Notes under the pieces: model-generated
Told to the model about the DNA's origin: nothing
The model's database searches: none
Seen by the model: the letters and a program-made list of their open reading frames with translations, nothing else
Shown here: positions 17,316 through 24,419 of the stretch, piece by piece
Position numbering within the stretch: the first letter of the stretch is position 1
Layout of the letters: each line of letters begins with the position of its first letter
Position numbers and translations under genes: made by a program
Assembly (NCBI GenBank): GCA_964432875.1
Contig: CAYSPJ010000001.1
Coordinates: 1 to 64,000 of the forward strand
Length of the DNA stretch: 64,000 bases
Reading direction: 5' to 3'
Source of the DNA: JACJYE01 sp964432875
GTDB taxonomy: Bacteria > Bacteroidota > Bacteroidia > Chitinophagales > Saprospiraceae

Positions 17316-18113
17316 CTAATCCTCTAATTTCATGTTATTCACCACCAATTCAGCCAAATCATACACCATCACAACATCTTGCTGGTCTTTGTGTTTAACG
17401 CCATCGCTCATCATCGTAAGGCAAAAGGGGCAATTGGCAGCGATGACCGTAGCGCCGGTCTGCAGCGCTTCCTCCGTACGCTCGACATTGATGCGTTTAT
17501 TGCCAGGCTCATCTTCCTTCCACATCTGGGCGCCGCCGGCCCCACAGCACAGGCCGTTGCTGCGGCAGCGCTTCATCTCCACCAAATCGCCATCGAGGGC
17601 TTCCAGCACCTTTCGAGGGGCCTCATAGATCCCATTGGCGCGGCCCAGGTAGCAGGAATCGTGGTAAGTGATGCGCTTGCCTTTAAACTCCCCCCCTTCT
17701 TTCATTTTGATGCGCCCCTCATCGATGAGCTGCTGCAACAGCTGGGTATGGTGGATTACCTCGTAGTTGCCCCCCAAGGCGGGATATTCGTTTTTCAGGG
17801 TATTGAAGCAGTGCGGGCAAGCCGTAACGATTTTTTTCACCTCGTACATCTTCAGCAGCTCGATATTCTGCAAGGCCATCATCTGGAAGAGGAATTCATT
17901 GCCGGCCCGGCGAGCCGGGTCGCCGGTGCAGTTCTCCTCCTTGCCGAGGATAGCAAAACGGATGCCTACCGCCTGCAGGATTTGGGCGAAAGCCCGGGTC
18001 ACTTTCTGCGCACGCGCATCATAGCTGCCCGCGCAGCCCACCCAAAAAAGGATCTCCGGCGTTTCGTCGGCGGCGGCATAATCCGCCAAGGTTTTGATGG
18101 TAAGGTTTGGCAT
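17316..18113 (-). CDS. CCG-domain (HdrB/GlpC-like) iron-sulfur protein
   Basis: A 265-residue soluble protein with two CCG domains, the cysteine-rich fold that binds a non-cubane 4Fe-4S cluster in HdrB and relatives. Domain 1 has WVGCAGSYD (about 25-33), an isolated ENCTGDP and CPHC (about 99-102); domain 2 has HDSCYLGR, LCCGAGGAQMW and NCPFC. It probably pairs with the membrane Fe-S protein encoded at 18772-20118 as a quinone- or flavoprotein-linked electron-transfer module, a common two-gene arrangement. Here the two genes are separated by a toxin-antitoxin pair whose toxin gene ends only four bases upstream of this start. Electron donor and acceptor are unknown. Confidence 0.85.
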   Translation of the reverse strand: MPNLTIKTLADYAAADETPEILFWVGCAGSYDARAQKVTRAFAQILQAVGIRFAILGKEENCTGDPARRAGNEFLFQMMALQNIELLKMYEVKKIVTACPHCFNTLKNEYPALGGNYEVIHHTQLLQQLIDEGRIKMKEGGEFKGKRITYHDSCYLGRANGIYEAPRKVLEALDGDLVEMKRCRSNGLCCGAGGAQMWKEDEPGNKRINVERTEEALQTGATVIAANCPFCLTMMSDGVKHKDQQDVVMVYDLAELVVNNMKLED

Positions 18114-18117
18114 ATTG

Positions 18118-18441
18118 TTATTTAGCTATATCATTGAAATCTTCAGGCTTGCGCCGCCCATGCATGATGGCGACAATTCTGACGGTGTTAAGAATAAGGA
18201 TATAAATAACGAGATATTTCTTGAACCGGATGCAACGATAACCGGCTTCCTGTAGTTTTGGAAAAGGGCAAAAACCATGTAATTCAGGATTTATCGCCAA
18301 ATCATCAATAATGCCCAAGAGTTCATCTACGAAAGCATCCGCTTTTTCTTCAGAGGATGCCTCTGTGAAGTAGGCTTGGACATCGCTGAGCTCATCCATC
18401 GCTCGGAAGCTCCATTCTATTTTTATCTCATGCTCTTCCAT
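18118..18441 (-). CDS. ParE/RelE-type toxin
   Basis: A 107-residue protein of the ParE/RelE superfamily (EIKIEWSFRAMDELSDVQAYFTE at the N-terminus; GYRCIRFKKYLVIYIL and IVAIMHGRRKPEDF at the C-terminus). The conserved basic and aromatic residues of the last two strands are present. Members either cleave mRNA on ribosomes or inhibit gyrase; the sequence alone does not separate these. Its start overlaps the upstream antitoxin gene by 19 bases, the usual antitoxin-first layout. The local sequence is visibly more AT-rich than the flanking redox genes, consistent with acquisition by transfer. Confidence 0.8.
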   Translation of the reverse strand: MEEHEIKIEWSFRAMDELSDVQAYFTEASSEEKADAFVDELLGIIDDLAINPELHGFCPFPKLQEAGYRCIRFKKYLVIYILILNTVRIVAIMHGRRKPEDFNDIAK

Positions 18442-18689
18442 ACCTTGACGAAATTCTTGACTTCGTCATGCGTCAGGCTCTTCCCCTCGCCCATTTCGCG
18501 CTGACGTTGACCTAGAGTAGCCAGCAGTTCATCTTCATCCAATGGTTCCTCACCTCCCACCAGTAGAGAAGATTCATGAATCGTCTCTACTGGCCTGATT
18601 GCTTCCAAGAAGCCTATTTCCATTAAGGACTGTAATAATTGCAAAACCGCTTTCTCTTGTTGTGGCTTAATGCTGATTTGATAAGTCAT
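18423..18689 (-). CDS. Antitoxin partner, carrying a palindromic repeat in its coding sequence
   Basis: An 88-residue small protein immediately upstream of and overlapping the ParE/RelE-type toxin, hence the presumed antitoxin. I see no classical ribbon-helix-helix at the N-terminus. The C-terminal part (SLTHDEVKNFVKVWKSMR) resembles the toxin-wrapping tail of the addiction-module component family, whose members usually end with a similar helix. Residues about 33-43 (PVETIHESSLL) are encoded entirely by a palindrome that also occurs downstream of the Fe-S gene at 18745-18772. This suggests that a mobile palindromic repeat was captured in frame. Confidence 0.65.
   Translation of the reverse strand: MTYQISIKPQQEKAVLQLLQSLMEIGFLEAIRPVETIHESSLLVGGEEPLDEDELLATLGQRQREMGEGKSLTHDEVKNFVKVWKSMR
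18561..18592. repeat. Palindromic repeat inside the antitoxin gene
   Basis: A 32-base inverted repeat: 14-base arms around CATG with one mismatched pair. Its core is the same as the palindrome at 18745-18772, about 180 bases away. It lies in frame within the antitoxin and contributes about 10-11 residues to it. Confidence 0.8.
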
Positions 18690-18744
18690 GATGCGTTGTT
18701 TCTTTACTGCTAAAACATTTCCAGTGCTGTTTTTTATTATGAAG

Positions 18745-18772
18745 GTAGAGACGATTCATAAATCGTCTCTAC
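18745..18772. repeat. Perfect palindromic repeat at the 3' edge of the Fe-S gene
   Basis: Two perfectly complementary 12-base arms, GTAGAGACGATT and AATCGTCTCTAC, separated by CATA. The last base coincides with the third base of the TAG stop codon of the Fe-S membrane protein (minus strand). Its RNA hairpin could attenuate transcription into the toxin-antitoxin pair or protect the 3' end. It is a second copy of the repeat found inside the antitoxin gene. Confidence 0.85.
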
Positions 18773-20118
18773 TATTCCCTGGCCCACGCATCCCGCTCCA
18801 TGCTCATTGCCCAAGCTGAATTGCTATTTTCGATGCTATTGAACAGGGCGGTCCAATCGCTCGGGCCAGCTGCTTCGGTCAGGATTTCATAACGGCGCAG
18901 CTTCAAAATTGGTTCCAGAGGGTTGATGAGCACCGGACAAGCTTCTACGCAGGCATTGCAAGTAGTGCAGGCATGGATCTCCTCCCGGCTGATGTAGTCG
19001 AAGAGCGACTTGCCGTCCTGGTAGTTTTGGGCAGACAGGGGCTGAGCGGCGTCCTTTTTAAATTCCTCCTTGCCGCTATCCAGGTTTTTGCCCACCTCCT
19101 CGGCCCGGTCGCGAATATCCATCAGGATTTTGCGGGGCGAGAGCTTTTTCCCGGTGATATTAGCCGGGCAGGCAGCGGTACAGCGGCCACACTCAGTGCA
19201 GCTATAGGCGTCCATGAGGTTTTTCCAGCTCAAGCTAAAAATGTCGTTGGCGCCAAATTCCGGCAGATCGCCGCTCATCTCGGCGCTATCCCCTTCCGGG
19301 TTAAGCCCCATCATGCTTTTCACCTCGTTCATAATCGCCGGCATGTTCTCCATCTCGCCACGGGAGTTGAGCTTGGCAAAGTAAGTATTGGGGAAAGCCA
19401 GGAAGATGTGCAGATGCTTGGAGTAGGGCAAGTAGTTGAGGAAAACCAACACCATGGCGAAGTGCAGCCACCAGCCGATGCGCTCCACAACGATCAGGCT
19501 GCCCTGGTCTAACCCGCCGAAAAGGGCCGGGCCGACCCAACTGCTCATCACCAGGGTACCGGTCGCCGGATAGTGGATGGGGTCAATCTGCTGTAAAAGC
19601 ACATCCGCGCCGTTCATGCTGAAGATGCCGATAATGAGCACAATTTCGAAGAGCAGGATGAGGTTGGCATCCAGGCTGGGCCAGCCTTTCATCTCCGGTT
19701 TGCGGAAACGCGGGATTTTCAGCAGGTTGCGGCGGGCCAGGAAGGCGATGGTCGCAATAAAAGCGAGCAGCGACAGTACTTCGATAAAACTGATGACGAA
19801 AGTGTAAAAGCCCCCCAGCAATGGGGCAAAGAAGCGATGTTGCCCGAAAATGCCGTCGATGAAGATTTCAATCAGCTCCACTTGGGTGAGTAGGAAAGCC
19901 ACATATATAAATAGGTGCAAAACCGCCGGCAGCCAGCGCTTGAACATCTTCTGTTGCCCAAAAGCGACCAACAACACGTTGCGCCAGCGCTGGCCAGCTT
20001 GCCCCGCGATGGTTTCCTCCTGCCCCAACAGGATGTTGCGCCGCAGGCGCATGAAAGCCCGGCCGGCTATGCCTATAGCGGCGGCGCTGACCAGGATAAA
20101 GAGGAGTTGTTGTATCAT
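18772..20118 (-). CDS. Membrane iron-sulfur oxidoreductase (HdrC/DsrM-like)
   Basis: A 448-residue protein with an N-terminal membrane domain of about five helices (roughly residues 1-250; MIQQLLFILVSAAAIGIAG begins the first), followed by a cytoplasmic ferredoxin domain with two 4Fe-4S motifs: CTECGRCTAACP and CTTCNACVEACP. This resembles fusions of a NarI/DsrM-like membrane subunit with HdrC, passing electrons between the quinone pool and a CCG-domain partner. The frame is open to 20262, but the Met at 20118 is the proper start: it begins the first helix and leaves a divergent promoter region. The partner gene is probably 17316-18113, now separated by the toxin-antitoxin genes. Confidence 0.85.
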   Translation of the reverse strand: MIQQLLFILVSAAAIGIAGRAFMRLRRNILLGQEETIAGQAGQRWRNVLLVAFGQQKMFKRWLPAVLHLFIYVAFLLTQVELIEIFIDGIFGQHRFFAPLLGGFYTFVISFIEVLSLLAFIATIAFLARRNLLKIPRFRKPEMKGWPSLDANLILLFEIVLIIGIFSMNGADVLLQQIDPIHYPATGTLVMSSWVGPALFGGLDQGSLIVVERIGWWLHFAMVLVFLNYLPYSKHLHIFLAFPNTYFAKLNSRGEMENMPAIMNEVKSMMGLNPEGDSAEMSGDLPEFGANDIFSLSWKNLMDAYSCTECGRCTAACPANITGKKLSPRKILMDIRDRAEEVGKNLDSGKEEFKKDAAQPLSAQNYQDGKSLFDYISREEIHACTTCNACVEACPVLINPLEPILKLRRYEILTEAAGPSDWTALFNSIENSNSAWAMSMERDAWARE

Positions 20119-20197
20119 GCTGCGCTCTTTTTGAGAAATTCTGCCGCTAAAATAGAAATCATTTGTCATAGCAGGCTGCATTTCGACTGGCAAATGA

Positions 20198-20205
20198 TAT
20201 TTTTG
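20198..20205 (+). promoter_or_regulatory. Bacteroidota -7 element upstream of the PRTase gene
   Basis: TATTTTTG fits TAnnTTTG and lies 59 bases before the start at 20265. No matching TTG box is found 17-23 bases upstream, so this is a partial match. Confidence 0.35.
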
Positions 20206-20264
20206 GGGTTGAAAATGCGGTGCTATCAACAGAAAGCCCTGAAAAAACCAGCAAACCCACACAC

Positions 20265-20759
20265 ATGAAAATATTGAACCAAGAGCAAATACAGCAGAAA
20301 ATCAAACGCCTGGCCATCGAGATACTGGAGCACAACTTTGAAGAGCCGGAAATCATCCTGGCCGGCATCAACAACAGCGGCATGAACTTTGCCCACTTGC
20401 TGCGGGCTGAGCTGGAAAAAATCGCCCCCATGCCCCTGCCACTGACCCAGATCCGCCTGAACCCCGCCAACCCTCTTGAACAGGACATCGTAGTGGAAAT
20501 GCCCATCGCGCACTTCCACGGCAAAGCAGCCATCATCATCGATGACGTGGCCAATACCGGGCGCACCATCTTCTACGCCATCAAGCCCCTGCTAGAAGTG
20601 CTGCCCAAAAAACTGGAAGTAGCGGTAATGGTAGACCGCACCCACAAGTCCTTCCCCATCAGAGTGGATTACATCGGCCTGTCGCTGGCCACTACCCTGA
20701 TGGATAATATTGACGTACAACTCGCCGAGGTGAAAGAGATGGCCGTTTATTTGGATTGA
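20265..20759 (+). CDS. PyrR-like phosphoribosyltransferase family protein
   Basis: A 164-residue type I phosphoribosyltransferase fold protein. The PRPP-binding motif IIIDDVANTGRT is at about residues 89-100. The surrounding order (IILAGINNSGMNFAHLL near the N-terminus, VDRTHKSFPIRVDYIGL near 127-143) is like PyrR and the uracil/hypoxanthine PRTases. PyrR in Bacteroidota often has only the enzyme role, and no pyrimidine genes are nearby, so the base substrate is uncertain. Met at 20265 is used because the in-frame extension to 20220 adds no conserved sequence. A terminator hairpin follows. Confidence 0.8.
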   Translation: MKILNQEQIQQKIKRLAIEILEHNFEEPEIILAGINNSGMNFAHLLRAELEKIAPMPLPLTQIRLNPANPLEQDIVVEMPIAHFHGKAAIIIDDVANTGRTIFYAIKPLLEVLPKKLEVAVMVDRTHKSFPIRVDYIGLSLATTLMDNIDVQLAEVKEMAVYLD

Positions 20760-20788
20760 AACAGGAAGCAACGCCGCCCGCACAAGAA

Positions 20789-20825
20789 AAGCCCGGAGCT
20801 GCGGTCAGCAGCCCCGGGCTTTTTA
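20789..20825. terminator. Bidirectional terminator between convergent genes
   Basis: Fourteen-base arms (20789-20802 and 20808-20821) with one mismatch, a GGTCA loop, a T run on the plus side and an A run before the hairpin that serves as a T run on the minus side. It lies between the PRTase gene and the convergent TonB receptor gene. Confidence 0.85.
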
Positions 20826-20867
20826 TTGATGCACGTTTGAGAGGCATACGCCCCTATACATTACAGC

Positions 20868-23800
20868 TTAGTTAAAGATGTAACGGACACCCAACTGGAT
20901 GCGCCAAACGTCCAGGTTGATATTCGCCCTTTTCCGGAAGGTCTCATCCAACAAGCGGAGGCTTTCGCCCGAGCCCGTGGTCACCATGCGGAACTGCGGA
21001 GTGCCTTCGGCGTCCAGCCCAGCATAAGTCAAGGGGCGGGTATTGATCACCTGAGTGCCAAGCCCCCAGTCCTTGTTGAGGAGGTTGGTGAAGTTGATGA
21101 TGTCAGCACGGAATTGCAGGGTGTTGCGCTTGCCGCCTACATTGACGAAGAAATCCTGAGCGATGGACAAGTCTGCCGTCCACAACCATGGGAAGAGCGC
21201 GCCATTGCGCTCAGCATAGTCGCCGCGACGAGAGCTGAGGTAATCGTCCTGGTTGATGTAAGCATCGTAAGCAGCTGCCTGCTGCTCCGGGGTGAACAAG
21301 GTATTGCCACCAGAAACGATGGGCAAGAACTTGATATCGCTGCCATTATTTGGCACAAACATCAGGTCGTTGCCGTTGACGCCATCACCGTTCATATCCT
21401 GGTTGTAAACATAAGAGAAACGGCCCTGAGTCCGGCCTTCAGTAATCAACGAGATAGAAGTAGCCGCTACATCGCCGTATTCGATGCGGTAAGAAAGAGC
21501 ACCCAATACGCGGTGGCGCTGATCGTTGAGGGAGAATGCCAGGTCTGGGTCGTTATTGCCCCTAACGCTAGCAATGTTATTCCAAGAACCCGAGGCGATA
21601 GAACCCGGGTCAACCAGGTTTTTAGCTTCGCCGAAGTTGTAGGCAACACGAGCAAACAAGCCCTTGGAGAAGCGCTTGTCCAAAGAAGCCGTAACGGTGT
21701 ATGCCTGGCCTTGGTTCTGGTTGGTCAGGTAGATGGCATTCACCACGTTGTCGTTGATGCGGATAGCTTGGTTCAAAGCGGAGCCCGACAAGCCAGAGCC
21801 CGGGAAACGCGGGCGGCCATCGGGGCCAGAAGTAAAGTTAGTCGTAGCTGCTTCACGGTTGATATCGACATAAGAAACGCCATTGACATCCTGGCTGTAG
21901 ATAAATTCAACCGTTGCGCTCATGCCCCAAGGCAATTTTTTATCAACCGCCAGGTTGGTGCGCCATACTTGCGGGAACCTGAAGTCCACGTCGGTCAAAG
22001 CCAATTCGTAAGAGGTCGGCGCTGCCGAGGGATCGGCGATGTACTGGATCGGCGTCGGGGTGAAGGGGCGGGTGTTCGTGTTATCAATCTGCTCGAAACC
22101 CGTCAACACGCCGTTGTTGCCGATTTGGTTGGAAATCCATACGAAGGCCGGGCGGCCGGTGAAGATGCCCGTACCACCACGGATCTGGAGGCTGCGGTCA
22201 CCGGTAGCATCAATATTGAAGCCCAGGCGAGGCGACCATAGCGGCTTGGCATCGGGCAGTTTAGCGGTGCTTACCTGCAAGGGGTTGCCATCGCCATCGC
22301 GGAAGGTCTGCTTCAGCACATCTTCGTTTTCAAAGCCTGTCTCGTCAAAGAAGGGGATGTCCATGCGCAAGCCCGCCGTCAGTTTGATGCGGCTGCTGGC
22401 GGTCCATTCATCTTGCAGGTAAATCCCGCCGTAGGTAACCTTAGTCGGCTGTACCGGCTCAGGCACGCCGAGCGTGGCGTTGATGGGCAGATCGAGGCTG
22501 CCGTTAGCGTAGCGGTATTGGAAGCGGCGCAACGAAACCGGAGACTCGGTGCGGTTCGGGTTGTCGAGGTAGCCGTTCAAGTCTGCATAAAAATCATCCA
22601 GCGAGTTGTAAACGAACACGCCCTGAGAACCGGGGAAGAACACGTTGCGGTATTCCAGGCGCTCGATGCTGACACCAGTCGTGATGGTGTGCTTATTCAG
22701 GTAGATGGAGACGTTGTCCTGGATTTGGAAAGTTTTATAGGACAACTGGTTGGCGGGCGTAAAGGGCTCGAAACCAGTGGAGATATAGTTCTGCCCTTCC
22801 TGCTGGATTTCAATCAGGGGGAAGAAATCGCCTCGCGAGCCGCGGTCTTCATTCTGATTAGTATAGCCGACGATCAGGTTGTTTGAAATCCTCGAGCTAA
22901 ACAAGGAGTTGAATTCGCCGATGATGGATTGGATTTTCTCAAACTGGATGTAGTTTGAGTTTTGGAAGCTCAGTGCCTGCAGGCCCCGGCGGTTGCCGAA
23001 GCCGAGTGAGGAGCTGGTGCTGATCAACTGGTCCAACTCCGAATCCAGGTTGGTGTAGCGGAGGCTGAACTTATGCTTGTCGCTGATGTTCCAGTCCAAC
23101 TTAGCCAGGATTTTGCTGCTCGTCAGGTCCGTATTATAACCTTCGAAAGGCCCCGTCTCGTAGTCGAAGTTGTCGCGCAAGAAGTTGGAAACCCCCTCCA
23201 GGTCAGAGCGCAGTACCCGAGTGGTATTGCCGCCTACGTCCTCGTTGCCGCTATTGGCGCGCAGCAGGAATGGGGAGCTCCGGTTTTCAAATTCACCATT
23301 GACGAAGAAGAACAGCTTGTTCTTGATAATCGGGCCGCCAAAGCGGAAGCCGACCTGGCTGTTGTTAAACTGGTTTTGCTCCCGGTCGAAAGTAGTTTCG
23401 CCAGCATTGACGCCAGTAAGGTTTTCGTTTTGGATGTTGTAGAAAACTGAGCCAGAGAATTCGTTCGTACCAGAACGAGTGACGGCGTTGATGCCTGCAC
23501 CCACGAAACCAGCTTGGCGCACATCGTAAGGAGCGAGGTTCACCTGCACCTCTTCGATGGCATCCAGTGAAATGGGCGCGGTGCCCGTACGGCCGCCCGG
23601 CTCACCTGCCAGACCAAAGCTGTTGTTGAACAGCGAACCGTCCACCGTGATGTTGTTCAGGCGGTTGTCCTGGCCACCAAAAGAACTGCCATTGGCCTGC
23701 GGCGTAAGACGGGTAAAGTCGCCCAAACGGCGGCTCAAGGTGGGGAAGGAGTTCAGCTGCTGAGAGTTTACGTTGGTGCCGGCACCAGTCCGGTCAGAGC

Positions 23801-24194
23801 TGAACAGGTCGCTGCGCAGAGCGATAATCTCTACGCCTTCCAATTCGACACCTTCAGAAAGCACTACATCCACGTTGGCGGCAGTACCAAGGCTCAGGTA
23901 GACATCCGATCTTTTCTGTTCCTGAAAGCCCGTGTAGCTGACAACCACCTCATACGGCCCGCCGACGCGCATGGCGGGGATGGTGTATCGGCCATCTACG
24001 TTGGTGACCGTGCCATAGCGGGTACCCGAAGGGGTGTGGACCGCTATGACCGTTGCGCCAATCAATGGCTCGTTGGCTTCGTCCAGGATGCGGCCTACCA
24101 TCGAAGAGGTCGTTACCTGGCTAAACGCCATTCCATGAATAGCGAGCACGAGTACAAAGGTACCAAGTGCTTTCATTAGCATTGTGAATTTCAT
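20868..24194 (-). CDS. Oar-like TonB-dependent receptor
   Basis: A 1108-residue outer-membrane protein: signal peptide (1-25, ending MAFSQ), carboxypeptidase-regulatory-like domain (about 30-115, MVGRILDEANEPLIGATVIAV), plug (about 120-250) with NNITVDGSLFNNSFG, and a barrel. The plug pattern QLNSFPTLSRRLGDFTRLTPQANG and IEEVQVNLAPYDVRQAGFVGAGINAVTRSGTNEFSG is that of the Oar/TonB-receptor group related to Myxococcus Oar, rather than SusC. Oar has been linked to export of a protease and development signals, so transport direction is open. A well-formed promoter lies 46 bases upstream, and the divergent gene encodes a large T9SS cargo, a possible partner. Confidence 0.88.
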   Translation of the reverse strand: MKFTMLMKALGTFVLVLAIHGMAFSQVTTSSMVGRILDEANEPLIGATVIAVHTPSGTRYGTVTNVDGRYTIPAMRVGGPYEVVVSYTGFQEQKRSDVYLSLGTAANVDVVLSEGVELEGVEIIALRSDLFSSDRTGAGTNVNSQQLNSFPTLSRRLGDFTRLTPQANGSSFGGQDNRLNNITVDGSLFNNSFGLAGEPGGRTGTAPISLDAIEEVQVNLAPYDVRQAGFVGAGINAVTRSGTNEFSGSVFYNIQNENLTGVNAGETTFDREQNQFNNSQVGFRFGGPIIKNKLFFFVNGEFENRSSPFLLRANSGNEDVGGNTTRVLRSDLEGVSNFLRDNFDYETGPFEGYNTDLTSSKILAKLDWNISDKHKFSLRYTNLDSELDQLISTSSSLGFGNRRGLQALSFQNSNYIQFEKIQSIIGEFNSLFSSRISNNLIVGYTNQNEDRGSRGDFFPLIEIQQEGQNYISTGFEPFTPANQLSYKTFQIQDNVSIYLNKHTITTGVSIERLEYRNVFFPGSQGVFVYNSLDDFYADLNGYLDNPNRTESPVSLRRFQYRYANGSLDLPINATLGVPEPVQPTKVTYGGIYLQDEWTASSRIKLTAGLRMDIPFFDETGFENEDVLKQTFRDGDGNPLQVSTAKLPDAKPLWSPRLGFNIDATGDRSLQIRGGTGIFTGRPAFVWISNQIGNNGVLTGFEQIDNTNTRPFTPTPIQYIADPSAAPTSYELALTDVDFRFPQVWRTNLAVDKKLPWGMSATVEFIYSQDVNGVSYVDINREAATTNFTSGPDGRPRFPGSGLSGSALNQAIRINDNVVNAIYLTNQNQGQAYTVTASLDKRFSKGLFARVAYNFGEAKNLVDPGSIASGSWNNIASVRGNNDPDLAFSLNDQRHRVLGALSYRIEYGDVAATSISLITEGRTQGRFSYVYNQDMNGDGVNGNDLMFVPNNGSDIKFLPIVSGGNTLFTPEQQAAAYDAYINQDDYLSSRRGDYAERNGALFPWLWTADLSIAQDFFVNVGGKRNTLQFRADIINFTNLLNKDWGLGTQVINTRPLTYAGLDAEGTPQFRMVTTGSGESLRLLDETFRKRANINLDVWRIQLGVRYIFN

Positions 24195-24240
24195 AAACGA
24201 GTGAGTTTAATGAAGAAAAATAAATTGCTTAAAGTTGCCG

Positions 24241-24269
24241 CAAAGCTACGCAGACCGATGTTAAACCAA
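24241..24269 (-). promoter_or_regulatory. Promoter of the Oar-like receptor
   Basis: On the minus strand, TTG (24267-24269), an 18-base spacer and TAGCTTTG (24241-24248) match the Bacteroidota consensus exactly. The -7 box is 46 bases from the start codon. Confidence 0.75.
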
Positions 24270-24379
24270 TATTAATTTTCCTTTTTTTCGACGCCATGCC
24301 GGGCTTTTTAGTGCCTTTTAGCTGACCAGCTCCTCAGGGGGCTGCATATTTTGGCCCAAATCCCCTATTTTTGCTGCCG

Positions 24380-24387
24380 TATCTTTG
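24380..24387 (+). promoter_or_regulatory. Bacteroidota -7 element for the T9SS cupredoxin gene
   Basis: TATCTTTG lies 32 bases before the start at 24420; a second match, TATTTTTG, is at 24366-24373. Neither has a TTG at ideal spacing. The rest of 24195-24419 holds the divergent promoter region only. Confidence 0.5.
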
Positions 24388-24419
24388 CTTCTGTATTATT
24401 CAACTCAAAACCTGAGATC

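Noticed and set aside
21114..22241. 375-residue plus-strand open frame
   Set aside because: Antisense shadow of the Oar-like receptor; low-complexity composition and no start signal.
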